DNA from: a virus
Reading direction: 5' to 3' (one strand)
IMG/VR virus record: IMGVR_UViG_3300049845_000053
Coordinates: 1 to 45,377 of that record
Length of the DNA: 45,377 nt
Positions 35,696-41,566 of this stretch are shown piece after piece (the first letter of the stretch is position 1; each line of letters starts with the position of its first letter). The translations under genes were made by a program, and so were the position numbers. Under the pieces are notes generated by a model that was not told the DNA's origin, ran no database searches, and saw only the letters and a program-made list of their open reading frames with translations.

Positions 35696-36019
35696 GTGCC
35701 AGAGCTCAGCAATTTCACTACGTTCATCCGGAAGCCCTACAAGGTAGAAGTCTTCCGTGTGACGGACGACAATCTCGATGAGGTATGCGAGGCGATCGAG
35801 GGGGTGATCAACGAGAAGGACGGTGTTCGCTTCGTGAAGACGAATCGGCGTGTCGTTCGCAACGCAGACCGAATCTGGCCTGGGTTCTACATCACTCGTG
35901 TCGGTAAGAAGCTCCTCGCCTACTCGCCACGGCTCTTCCATCGCAACTATGTGGAGCCCACCGAGGATGTCTTGGGTTGGGTGAACTTCCTGGATTCCCT
36001 TGGAGCTCCTGAGGATTGA
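35696..36019 (+). CDS. Small conserved phage protein
   Basis: This 107-residue protein reads FTTFIRKPYKVEVFRVTDDN, then VCEAIEGVINEKDGVRFVKT and a C-terminal GFYITRVGKKLLAYSPRLFH. The pattern (basic strand, VT.EN-like helix, then a G..I..V..K...Y sheet) matches a small domain common in phage genomes, of unknown role. GTG start behind GAAAGGA. It closes the replication run, and the next copy of the promoter motif starts just after its stop. Confidence 0.6.
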   Translation: MPELSNFTTFIRKPYKVEVFRVTDDNLDEVCEAIEGVINEKDGVRFVKTNRRVVRNADRIWPGFYITRVGKKLLAYSPRLFHRNYVEPTEDVLGWVNFLDSLGAPED

Positions 36020-36020
36020 A

Positions 36021-36048
36021 TTCGCACAATTTACACGGCATCTAATGA
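36021..36048 (+). promoter_or_regulatory. 28-bp promoter-like motif, copy 7
   Basis: TTCGCA (36021-36026), N6, ACACGG (36033-36038), N4, TAATGA (36043-36048). It begins two bases after the preceding stop codon. Confidence 0.75.
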
Positions 36049-36110
36049 GACCCGAGTGTAACAGTCCTATGACTGCTAACAGCCCCCCAAGCTGACACAC
36101 GGGCTCACTC
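36049..36110 (+). other. Structured 5-prime leader
   Basis: CCCGAGTGT (from 36051) can pair with ACACACGGG (ending near 36106) with one A-A mismatch, and CAGTC/GACTG forms an inner hairpin with a CTAT loop. This could be a terminator-like or attenuator leader ahead of the gene at 36136. Confidence 0.4.
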
Positions 36111-36135
36111 TTGTCCATCCTACGAAGGGAACACC

Positions 36136-36330
36136 ATGGGGTACTTTGACGACAAGACGTGCGAGTACTACGTCGGCAAACTGACGAAGAGCGGAGAAGT
36201 CATCAAGAAGGTTGTTCACAGCGAACCTGACGGATACGGCGGATTCCTCTTGGACGTCTGGACCGACAACCACACCATGTTCAACGTTCCGACAAAGTAC
36301 CTCGAGGAGATGGTCGTCTGGGCGACCTAA
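36136..36330 (+). CDS. 64-residue protein of unknown function
   Basis: A small soluble protein (MGYFDDKTCEYYVGKLTKSG) with alternating charged and aromatic residues, likely a compact beta fold. The ATG at 36136 follows GAAGGGA. It is the first gene behind promoter-like copy 7 and its structured leader. No family recognised. Confidence 0.65.
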   Translation: MGYFDDKTCEYYVGKLTKSGEVIKKVVHSEPDGYGGFLLDVWTDNHTMFNVPTKYLEEMVVWAT

Positions 36331-36352
36331 AATAGCTCTTAGGCCCAGAGCG

Positions 36353-36661
36353 CTACGGGAGACAGCAGAGCGATGCAGACATAGTTGGGTGACAACCGTG
36401 TAAATGTCGAGGCTCGTCTTTAAACGACAGAAAGCGCCCGTAGGTGAAATGCGAAGGTCACGCAGAACTCAACAAGGACTCATGCCTTTATCGCATGGGG
36501 TGCGCACCTCGTTGTTGGTTAAACAAATAACCACTCGGTTAGGGATACGCCGGCCTCATCCGGAATTGATCCTGCTTAGTATGAGGCTAAGCGCCGAGGA
36601 TGGAGTACGACAGCCTAGCGCTCGGATTAAGTTCGTGCACCGGGGGCACCCGTGATCCCCC
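36353..36661 (+). ncRNA. Candidate structured RNA, ~310 bases
   Basis: No credible gene lies between 36330 and 36690. Stems seen: CTACGGG/CCCGTAG (36353-36359/36437-36443) enclosing GACAT/ATGTC (36378-36382/36404-36408), GTTG/CAAC (36384-36387/36393-36396) and TCGT/ACGA (36414-36417/36424-36427); then CATGC/GCATG (36481/36493), TGGTT/AACCA (36516/36529), GCTTAG/CTAAGC (36574/36587), CCGAG/CTCGG (36594/36621) and GGGGG/CCCCC (36642/36657). It does not show tmRNA or RNase P signatures that I can confirm. Confidence 0.5.
36411..36439 (+). repeat. Dispersed repeat, copy A
   Basis: GGCTCG...TTAAACGACAG...AAG.G.CCC recurs at 37942-37971 with 24 of 30 aligned positions identical, including the exact 11-mer TTAAACGACAG. 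Both copies are in gene-free, hairpin-rich DNA. Confidence 0.6.
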
Positions 36662-36689
36662 ACCCCATCAACCCTAGATAGGAGAAACC

Positions 36690-36911
36690 ATGGAAGACCT
36701 TTTTGTTGTGGGGCGAGAATACCCAGACCAAAAGTACACCCAAGAAGTTGTCACAGGAACCTGGATGCGCATCAAACCTATCGACTCGCTTGCTAGGTGG
36801 GCGATAATGGTGCTCGACGCAAACGACGACATAGACACAGTTTCGTTTCTTGACTCGGCGGATACTGTTTGGTCGTATACCCGAATGATCGGCGAAAAGA
36901 GGAAGTCCTAA
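36690..36911 (+). CDS. 73-residue protein of unknown function
   Basis: A small soluble protein with VTGTWMRIKPIDSLARWAIM and several acidic residues. The ATG follows GATAGGAG. It ends one base into the next gene (shared TAATG). No family recognised. It starts a five-gene coupled run to 37731, after the structured region. Confidence 0.65.
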   Translation: MEDLFVVGREYPDQKYTQEVVTGTWMRIKPIDSLARWAIMVLDANDDIDTVSFLDSADTVWSYTRMIGEKRKS

Positions 36912-37138
36912 TGAACGAAGTTCTAGAGCCCGCTAAGAAGGAACCGAATCGAGCTCAAAAGCGTGAACGATCACGAGTTCGGTACCAAAAGCTTCGCCTG
37001 AAGCAGAAGGACGAAAACGGAAACCAGGAGCGAGATTATTGGGAGTGGCGTCCAACGCAGTCTCCTCCGTGGATTCGACGCTCCAAGCGACGTAACAAGA
37101 ACGCTCGAGCAAAGACGAGTCGAAAGGCGAACCGATGA
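36911..37138 (+). CDS. 75-residue highly basic protein
   Basis: This protein is dominated by Lys and Arg (PNRAQKRERSRVRYQKLRLK and a KRRNKNARAKTSRKANR end), with a short aromatic centre (YWEWRP). It probably binds nucleic acid or a ribosome-like partner without a folded catalytic core. The ATG at 36911 shares its A with the previous stop; an upstream in-frame start at 36869 would overlap that gene heavily and lacks a ribosome site. It overlaps the next gene by four bases. Confidence 0.65.
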   Translation: MNEVLEPAKKEPNRAQKRERSRVRYQKLRLKQKDENGNQERDYWEWRPTQSPPWIRRSKRRNKNARAKTSRKANR

Positions 37139-37464
37139 GTAATGAGCCCGACATCGTAATGCCTGAACTGTCCCTCGACTTTTCGAGTCCATACGAAACC
37201 GTTTGGACTAGTGGGTACAACCAGGCTTTGCGTGATGTTGCTGAAGCAAACGGGTTTCTAAGTGATTGGCCAGATTCCCCAAAGCCGCCTAACGCCGATG
37301 AAGACGTAGACGGGCAACTTCGACGTTTAACTGCTGACAGAAATGCTTGGCAATCGCTGGCAGAAGATTACATTAAAGCCAACATAAAAAACCTAGTGGA
37401 GATTCTGAATCTTCAAATGCGATTGGAGGATGCGCTTTATGAAGACGTTGATGATGTGGATTGA
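37135..37464 (+). CDS. 109-residue acidic protein of unknown function
   Basis: An acidic, mainly helical protein (residues ~60-105 are a likely coiled coil, QLRRLTADRNAWQSLAEDYI). It starts four bases inside the basic protein gene, so the basic and acidic proteins are co-made and might pair, which is speculation. Its end overlaps the next gene by 26 bases. No family recognised. Confidence 0.6.
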   Translation: MSNEPDIVMPELSLDFSSPYETVWTSGYNQALRDVAEANGFLSDWPDSPKPPNADEDVDGQLRRLTADRNAWQSLAEDYIKANIKNLVEILNLQMRLEDALYEDVDDVD

Positions 37465-37579
37465 ACGCTGGATTGAAGAGTCGTCCAAGCTCGAGTTTGC
37501 TCTGGTGACCATGGGGGGTATGTTGTGTGGGTTTACGCTCATGGCGTTCTCGCTCTATTCATGGATCTGTCAAGGATGA
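37439..37579 (+). CDS. 46-residue single-span membrane protein
   Basis: MKTLMMWIERWIEESSKLEF is followed by a transmembrane helix (about residues 20-42) and a short end. The start has GGAGG at 37425-37429. It overlaps the preceding gene by 26 bases and the next by four (ATGA). A short amphipathic helix plus one membrane helix recalls small holin or antiholin peptides, but it is far from the lysis genes. Function unknown. Confidence 0.6.
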   Translation: MKTLMMWIERWIEESSKLEFALVTMGGMLCGFTLMAFSLYSWICQG

Positions 37580-37731
37580 CCGCCGCACTGATCGGTGGGG
37601 TGTTGGGCGCAGTTATCTGTCGAAGGATCTTCTTTGACGCAGATCAGCGTACCAAGCAGGACTACCTGCAAGCTATCGCAATCACCTTGATCCTGGTGTT
37701 TGTCCTCGGGGCCTTTGGATACTGGGAGTAA
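37576..37731 (+). CDS. 51-residue two-span membrane protein
   Basis: Two hydrophobic segments, ALIGGVLGAVICRRIFF (residues ~4-17) and ITLILVFVLGAFGYW (~37-50), are joined by a charged loop (DADQRTKQDY). It is coupled to the single-span gene by an ATGA overlap, with AAGG just upstream, so the two may act as a membrane pair. An earlier in-frame start at 37525 would overlap the upstream gene more and is not supported. Confidence 0.6.
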   Translation: MTAALIGGVLGAVICRRIFFDADQRTKQDYLQAIAITLILVFVLGAFGYWE

Positions 37732-37733
37732 GC

Positions 37734-37904
37734 GTGCTATACACCTGCGAGTTAGTTTACGACCATGTAGCTAAACATTGGGTTGTGTCTTTTAAACGGT
37801 CCAACATTTTGTTTGGGGAAAGCTCAGTCACGGTTGGTTACTTCGAGACGAAAGACGAGATGAGTTTGGCGGTAAGTCTTTGGTGTATAAAGGGTAAAGA
37901 GTAG
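37734..37904 (+). CDS. 56-residue protein of unknown function
   Basis: A small soluble protein (MLYTCELVYDHVAKHWVVSF) with two cysteines. The GTG at 37734 lies two bases after the previous stop, with GGGAG just upstream. It ends the coupled run before a long gene-free, hairpin-rich stretch. No family recognised. Confidence 0.6.
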   Translation: MLYTCELVYDHVAKHWVVSFKRSNILFGESSVTVGYFETKDEMSLAVSLWCIKGKE

Positions 37905-38060
37905 TGGGTTTTGGGGTCCTGCCAGTGCTTCCTTTCTGTACGGCTCGGACTTAAACGACAGCAAGGGTCCCTCTGTGCCCCCACCGCAGAGGTTTGCGCC
38001 CAGGCGTGACCGGACCGGCAACTGATTGGCTCCCCTGGCCTTTCGGTTGTCGGTCCGGTA
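37905..38060 (+). ncRNA. Candidate structured RNA or complex terminator
   Basis: A 156-base gene-free stretch. CCTCTG/CAGAGG (37970-37975/37987-37992) and a strong 14-pair stem, ACCGGACCGGCAAC (38009-38022) with GTTGTCGGTCCGGT (38046-38059), one G-U. It also carries dispersed repeat copy B (37942-37971). The long stem could be the terminator of the upstream run, but its T run (TTTTT) is 15 bases downstream. Confidence 0.45.
37942..37971 (+). repeat. Dispersed repeat, copy B
   Basis: Second copy of the element at 36411-36439 (shared GGCTCG and TTAAACGACAG), here inside another hairpin-rich gene-free stretch. Confidence 0.6.
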
Positions 38061-38076
38061 CGCACAGCCTCAGTTT

Positions 38077-38104
38077 TTCGCACGGGAAACATGGCCTCTA
38101 ATGA
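38077..38104 (+). promoter_or_regulatory. 28-bp promoter-like motif, copy 8
   Basis: TTCGCA (38077-38082), N6, ACATGG (38089-38094), N4, TAATGA (38099-38104). Nearly identical through its spacer to copy 9. Confidence 0.75.
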
Positions 38105-38122
38105 CACCCCTAAGGAGCCACC

Positions 38123-38356
38123 ATGAATGACCAAGAGTACGCATTCACACGAGCCCGTGACGGAATCCAGACGTCTCTCAATTTCATCGACGCTTACTTG
38201 AACAAGTCACAAGGCCAACCCACCATGTCCGACAAGGACGTGAAGTTGGTCTTGTTGCATGTCAAGTTTGCGCTTCGTGATGTGAGAGACCTCTGCGAAC
38301 TCCAGCGCAGGAACGTGCGAGACGAACCAAAGAAATTCTGGCAGTTCTGGAAGTGA
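38123..38356 (+). CDS. 77-residue helical protein
   Basis: A soluble, mostly helical small protein (FTRARDGIQTSLNFIDAYLN, then DVKLVLLHVKFALRDVRDLC) ending KKFWQFWK. The ATG follows AAGGAG. It lies directly behind promoter-like copy 8 and ahead of a good terminator, so it is a one-gene unit. Function unknown. Confidence 0.7.
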   Translation: MNDQEYAFTRARDGIQTSLNFIDAYLNKSQGQPTMSDKDVKLVLLHVKFALRDVRDLCELQRRNVRDEPKKFWQFWK

Positions 38357-38359
38357 TCC

Positions 38360-38400
38360 AGACCCAAAAGCTATGCCCTAAAAAGCATGGCTTCGGGTCT
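38360..38400 (+). terminator. Intrinsic terminator
   Basis: AGACCC/GGGTCT (38360-38365/38395-38400) with inner AAGC/GCTT and ATGC/GCAT stems. It abuts promoter-like copy 9 directly. Confidence 0.75.
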
Positions 38401-38428
38401 TTCGCACGGGAAACATGGCCACTAATGA
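38401..38428 (+). promoter_or_regulatory. 28-bp promoter-like motif, copy 9
   Basis: TTCGCA (38401-38406), N6, ACATGG (38413-38418), N4, TAATGA (38423-38428), immediately after the preceding terminator stem. Confidence 0.75.
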
Positions 38429-38459
38429 CAATACTCGCCCTTTTAAGAAAGGAACCGCC

Positions 38460-38663
38460 ATGGGATGGAAAGAAGGCTTTGGAGCGTTCTTCGACTCCGT
38501 AGGTAAGTACGCCGATGCGTATTCTGAAGCAAAGGCCAGGGAAGACGAAATCTTCTCTTGGCTGATGAACAACACATACGCACTCGGAACCTTGGATACG
38601 GAGACGCTAAGAGCGTGCGCCAGAGCACTCAGCCGTCACCCGGAACTATTCAACTGGGAGTGA
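38460..38663 (+). CDS. 67-residue protein of unknown function
   Basis: A small soluble protein (MGWKEGFGAFFDSVGKYADA then TLRACARALSRHPELFNWE), largely helical. The ATG at 38460 follows AAGAAAGGA; an earlier in-frame start at 38415 lies inside the promoter-like motif and is not used. One-gene unit between promoter-like motif and terminator. Confidence 0.7.
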   Translation: MGWKEGFGAFFDSVGKYADAYSEAKAREDEIFSWLMNNTYALGTLDTETLRACARALSRHPELFNWE

Positions 38664-38677
38664 GTCAAAGACCTCTG

Positions 38678-38704
38678 ATACCGCTAACACGGTATTACGT
38701 CTTT
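38678..38704 (+). terminator. Intrinsic terminator
   Basis: ATACCG (38678-38683) and CGGTAT (38690-38695) form a 6-bp stem, followed by TACGTCTTT, just before the next promoter-like motif. Confidence 0.6.
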
Positions 38705-38730
38705 CGCACACTCTACACGGTTCCTAATAG
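38703..38730 (+). promoter_or_regulatory. 28-bp promoter-like motif, copy 10
   Basis: TTCGCA (38703-38708), N6, ACACGG (38715-38720), N4, TAATAG (38725-38730). Confidence 0.7.
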
Positions 38731-38767
38731 ACAGACCATCCGCAACACCTACAAGGAGAAACCAATC

Positions 38768-38872
38768 ATGGAAGCCTTTTGGAACGGCGTCACTGGAACC
38801 TTCAAGCTTTTCCTGCTTGGAGCTTTCGGAGTCGCAACCATCATGTTCATGCTTGGCTACGCCGCAGGCTAG
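38768..38872 (+). CDS. 34-residue single-span membrane protein
   Basis: One of the smallest genes here: a short polar start (MEAFWNGVTGTFK) then one transmembrane helix (LFLLGAFGVATIMFMLGYAA). The ATG at 38768 follows AAGGAGAAA, and a promoter-like motif lies 38 bases upstream. The frame extends upstream but the earlier start lies in the previous gene. Function unknown. Confidence 0.65.
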   Translation: MEAFWNGVTGTFKLFLLGAFGVATIMFMLGYAAG

Positions 38873-38883
38873 CTAGGTAAGTC

Positions 38884-38926
38884 GAGTTCGGTACTATGCA
38901 ACCCCCTCCCCCGCATGGTACCGGAC
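38884..38926 (+). terminator. Intrinsic terminator
   Basis: GAGTTCGGTAC pairs with GTACCGGACTC (one G-U), with an inner ATGC/GCAT stem and a C-rich loop. It abuts the next promoter-like motif. Confidence 0.75.
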
Positions 38927-38927
38927 T

Positions 38928-38955
38928 CTCGCACAAAGAACACGGCTTCTAATGA
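38928..38955 (+). promoter_or_regulatory. 28-bp promoter-like motif, copy 11
   Basis: CTCGCA (38928-38933), N6, ACACGG (38940-38945), N4, TAATGA (38950-38955). Confidence 0.7.
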
Positions 38956-38974
38956 CCAACCAAAGGAGAATTTC

Positions 38975-39157
38975 ATGCCTGAAGACAAGCCCAACCCTAT
39001 GGTGAAGGCCTTCCAGGACAACCCAGCCGCAATGTTGACCGCCGCTACCACGTTTCTAGCACTCGTGGTACGAACGGTGGACGTGCTCAGCCGGGTTCGA
39101 TCCCGTGAGGCCTACGCCAAGGCGGAGAAGCGTCGCAAGAAGACATCCAAGAAGTAG
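38975..39157 (+). CDS. 60-residue single-span membrane protein
   Basis: A polar start (MPEDKPNPMVKAFQDN), one transmembrane helix (about 18-37, AMLTAATTFLALVVRTVDVL) and a strongly basic end (AEKRRKKTSKK), so the C-terminus is probably cytoplasmic. The ATG follows AAAGGAGAA. One-gene unit. Function unknown. Confidence 0.7.
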   Translation: MPEDKPNPMVKAFQDNPAAMLTAATTFLALVVRTVDVLSRVRSREAYAKAEKRRKKTSKK

Positions 39158-39167
39158 TCGTTAACGG

Positions 39168-39200
39168 CTCGGTACTGTGCGTTACGCATGGTACCGGGTC
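39168..39200 (+). terminator. Intrinsic terminator
   Basis: CTCGGTAC and GTACCGGG pair with an inner TGCG/CGCA stem, followed by TCGTTG at the next promoter-like motif. Confidence 0.65.
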
Positions 39201-39202
39201 GT

Positions 39203-39230
39203 TGCGCATGTTTGACACGGCTCCTAATGA
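39203..39230 (+). promoter_or_regulatory. 28-bp promoter-like motif, copy 12
   Basis: TGCGCA (39203-39208), N6, ACACGG (39215-39220), N4, TAATGA (39225-39230). It shares the TGCGCA variant with copy 4. Confidence 0.7.
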
Positions 39231-39258
39231 CAACCAACCCTGAAAGAGGAGATCCGTT

Positions 39259-39462
39259 ATGGACGCCCAACTCAAGCAAGACGTAGAAGACCTCAAGATC
39301 GTTCTGCCCGATGTCGCAAGGACCACTTGGTCCGATACCAAGGAATGCTATTTCCTGGTTCGGATCGTGGTCTTCGCTATCGAAGCAGCGTGCTTCCTTG
39401 CGGTCACTTCGTTGCGCCTGTGGGACAAGCTCATCAAGATCGCCATCAAGAAGGCTAAGTAG
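39259..39462 (+). CDS. 67-residue single-span membrane protein
   Basis: A helical acidic start (MDAQLKQDVEDLKIVLPDVA), one transmembrane helix (about 32-50, FLVRIVVFAIEAACFLAVTS) and a basic end (KLIKIAIKKAK). The ATG follows AAAGAGGAG. One-gene unit between promoter-like copy 12 and a terminator. Function unknown. Confidence 0.7.
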   Translation: MDAQLKQDVEDLKIVLPDVARTTWSDTKECYFLVRIVVFAIEAACFLAVTSLRLWDKLIKIAIKKAK

Positions 39463-39469
39463 TTGCACC

Positions 39470-39500
39470 CCGGTGCCATGTTTACCGCATGGTGCCGGCG
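39470..39500 (+). terminator. Hairpin terminator
   Basis: CCGGTGCCATG (39470-39480) and CATGGTGCCGG (39488-39498) form 11 pairs including two G-U. There is no T run, so it may be a weak terminator. Confidence 0.5.
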
Positions 39501-39501
39501 T

Positions 39502-39537
39502 GTCGCACAGGTTCACGTTTTGCAACCCTATACTCTC
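39502..39537 (+). promoter_or_regulatory. Variant promoter-like site before the helicase gene
   Basis: GTCGCACAG and CACGT echo the first half of the 28-bp motif, but TAATGA is replaced by TATACTCTC (39529-39537), an element repeated at 40819 and 40896. Possibly a different promoter class. It lies 11 bases before the ATG at 39548. Confidence 0.4.
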
Positions 39538-39547
39538 AAGGAACACC

Positions 39548-40768
39548 ATGGAATTGATGCAACATCAACTTGATGCTATTGAGTTGATGCATAACGGATG
39601 TATCCTCCACGGTGGAGTGGGGGTTGGTAAGACCATCACTGCTCTTGGGTATTACGCCAAGAACGAATCCCCCAAACCGATCTATGTGATCACCACGGCT
39701 CGTAAGCGTGACAGTCTTGATTGGCAGTCCGAAGCTGTGCACTTCAAGATCTTTGGAGATCCCGAGCTCAGCGAACATGGGCCGCTTGTAGTGGACTCGT
39801 GGAACAATATCAAGAAGTACAAAGACGTCAAGGATGCGTTCTTCGTGTTCGATGAGCAGCGTGCTGTAGGCCGAGGTACGTGGGCCAAGATGTTTGTCAA
39901 GCTCGCCCGCAAGAACAACTGGGTCATGTTAAGCGCTACGCCTGGCGATACGTGGATGGACTACGCACCAGTCTTCGTAGCGAACGGGTTCTTCGAGAAC
40001 GTCACCGACTTCAAGCGCAAGCACGTCTTGTATGAGCCGTACGTGAGCTTCCCGATGGTGAAGGACTACCTGAACGTCACCAAGCTGGAGCTCCTCCGTA
40101 ACCACACGCTCGTGGAGATGCCATACACTAGACACACCAAGCGTGTGATGAATTGGGTAGATGTAGACCACAACAAGACTAAGCTTGATCGGGTCTTGCA
40201 TGATCGTTGGCACGTCTATGAAGATCGCCCGATCAAGGACGCTGCCGAGTTGTTCCGTGTGATGCGTAAAGTTGTGAACAGCGACTCGTCACGGAGAGAG
40301 TGGATTCGGAAGCTGATGAAGAAGCACCCCCGAATCATTGTCTTCTACAACTTCGACTATGAGCTCGATCTGCTACGCCAGTTCAACTCCGAAATCGATG
40401 TTTATGAGTGGAACGGACACCGTAAGCAGACCATTCCTGAGGGTAATTCTCTCCTGTATTTGGTGCAGTATGTAGCGGGCGCAGAGGCGTGGAACTGTAC
40501 TTCTAGCGACGCAGTTGTGTTCCATTCCTTGACCTATTCCTACAAAAATTTCCACCAAGCACAGGGTCGAATCGACCGTCTGGACACTAAATACGAGGAC
40601 CTGTACTACTACATGTTCTGGTCAAATTCTGTCGTGGACCGTCGAATCAAGGCTTCGTTGGAGCGAAAGGAAGACTTTAATGAGCGAGATTTCGCTAAAG
40701 AGATGGGTATTCCGTGGGGCGTTCCGTTTGAAGAAATTGGGGATTTTGATGTCTCCGCTCAGATTTGA
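39548..40768 (+). CDS. SF2 DNA helicase
   Basis: This 406-residue protein is an SF2 (DEAD/SNF2-like) helicase. It has Walker A GGVGVGKT (22-29), a DExx box DEQR (102-105), motif III SAT (129-131) and motif VI QAQGRIDR (337-344), in the usual order. The N-terminal MELMQHQLDAIELM is the Q-motif-like opening. In phages such helicases work in replication, recombination or DNA remodelling, often near VRR-NUC nucleases as here. The ATG at 39548 follows CAAGGA; an upstream in-frame start at 39311 would overlap the membrane gene and is rejected. Confidence 0.9.
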   Translation: MELMQHQLDAIELMHNGCILHGGVGVGKTITALGYYAKNESPKPIYVITTARKRDSLDWQSEAVHFKIFGDPELSEHGPLVVDSWNNIKKYKDVKDAFFVFDEQRAVGRGTWAKMFVKLARKNNWVMLSATPGDTWMDYAPVFVANGFFENVTDFKRKHVLYEPYVSFPMVKDYLNVTKLELLRNHTLVEMPYTRHTKRVMNWVDVDHNKTKLDRVLHDRWHVYEDRPIKDAAELFRVMRKVVNSDSSRREWIRKLMKKHPRIIVFYNFDYELDLLRQFNSEIDVYEWNGHRKQTIPEGNSLLYLVQYVAGAEAWNCTSSDAVVFHSLTYSYKNFHQAQGRIDRLDTKYEDLYYYMFWSNSVVDRRIKASLERKEDFNERDFAKEMGIPWGVPFEEIGDFDVSAQI

Positions 40769-41050
40769 CAAGGGTATAGGGTCGCAGTGAGAAACCCGTT
40801 TGGGCTGGTCACAGACCTGATACTCTCAAAAATTGGGTTTGGTCAAATTTGGCGTTTTTCACCCCTAAAAAGTCCTAGGGAAAAGCAAGGGGGTGTATAC
40901 TCTCTAATTTTCAGGCGTTAGGGAGTATAGGGTTTTTTCTCTCAAAAACTTTTAGGGCAAAAATTTCTGACATTTGACCAAGCCTGCGGAGTACATGAAA
41001 AAATAGCGTTGAAACATGAAAGTGTACGTAGGGTACCGAAGGAGGATGAA
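40769..41050 (+). other. Gene-free regulatory stretch after the helicase
   Basis: About 280 bases with no credible gene but many repeats: GATACTCTC (40819-40827), TATACTCTC (40896-40904), its inverse GGGAGTATA (40921-40929), a direct CTCTCAAAAA pair, and a 13-bp inverted repeat with one mismatch, GGTTTGGTCAAAT (40836-40848) and ATTTGACCAAGCC (40972-40984). It probably holds operators, a promoter and the terminator below. Confidence 0.6.
40896..40938 (+). terminator. Intrinsic terminator
   Basis: TATACTCTCTAA (40896-40907) and TTAGGGAGTATA (40918-40929) form 12 pairs with one G-U, followed by GGG and TTTTTT. The stem is built from the TATACTCTC element, so it may also be an operator. Confidence 0.75.
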
Positions 41051-41566
41051 GTGAGTTTTGACGAATGGGAAAACGAAGAGTGGGAGTTTGTTCTAGACTT
41101 CCCAGACTATGCGATTTCAAACATGGGACGTATCTGTCGCTCGGACACTGGCCAGATGATTAGAACGTCGACCACACAACACGGCCACGTCAAGGTTTCG
41201 TTGTCGTTGTGCGGAAGGCGGTACACACGCTCAGTTGCCGTTCTAACGGCTTTGGCGTTCGTGGAGGCCCCCGACCCCACATGTGATGCTGTGATTGCTT
41301 TAAACGGCAACCTAAGCGATCTGAGAGCAACTAACCTGGCATGGCGTACCCAATCTTTTGCTTGGCGTTGGGCAAATCAATTCAAACGGGATTGGCCGGC
41401 CGCTATGTTTAGCAGCAAGATATTTGAAAACCACAGCGGAGAACACTACTCATGCCCTGCTGAAGCAGCACACACTCTGGGGTTGTTGTATAGCGATGTG
41501 TGGAGCTCATGCATCACGGGAAGGGTATGTACACCTGGAGATTATGTCTTTTCGTTTGTCAAGTAG
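41051..41566 (+). CDS. NUMOD4/HNH-like protein, catalytic His apparently lost
   Basis: This 171-residue protein starts with a NUMOD4-type segment (EWEFVLDFPDYAISNMGRIC), a GHVKVSLSLCGRRYTRSVAV strand pair, then LNGNLSDLRATNLAWRT, which aligns with the HNH core (H-I-D-G-N...N...N-L-x-W) but has ALNGN where HIDGN is expected. It may therefore bind DNA without cutting, perhaps as a regulator. The C-terminal ~45 residues (YSCPAEAAHTLGLLYSDVWS) could be a further DNA-binding helix set. The GTG at 41051 is fixed by AAGGAGG at 41039-41045. Confidence 0.65.
   Translation: MSFDEWENEEWEFVLDFPDYAISNMGRICRSDTGQMIRTSTTQHGHVKVSLSLCGRRYTRSVAVLTALAFVEAPDPTCDAVIALNGNLSDLRATNLAWRTQSFAWRWANQFKRDWPAAMFSSKIFENHSGEHYSCPAEAAHTLGLLYSDVWSSCITGRVCTPGDYVFSFVK

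Noticed and set aside
36404-36655. An 83-codon open frame in the structured region
   Set aside because: No ribosome site, atypical Arg-rich composition and many inverted repeats crossing it. A structured RNA fits better, though comparative data could reverse this.
36353-36661. tmRNA or RNase P RNA
   Set aside because: The length is suitable and GGTGAAATGCG looks rRNA/RNase P-like, but the tmRNA ends (GG..TTCGAC and TTCGANTC) and RNase P core motifs are not found.
25338-39230. CRISPR-like array from the repeated 28-bp motif
   Set aside because: Copies are separated by whole genes at irregular distances and are degenerate at fixed positions, as in promoters, not by short equal spacers.
39311-39547. 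Upstream extension of the SF2 helicase frame
   Set aside because: It overlaps the 39259 membrane gene and crosses a hairpin and a promoter-like region. The extension is Ser/Arg-rich with no helicase features, and ATG 39548 has a ribosome site.
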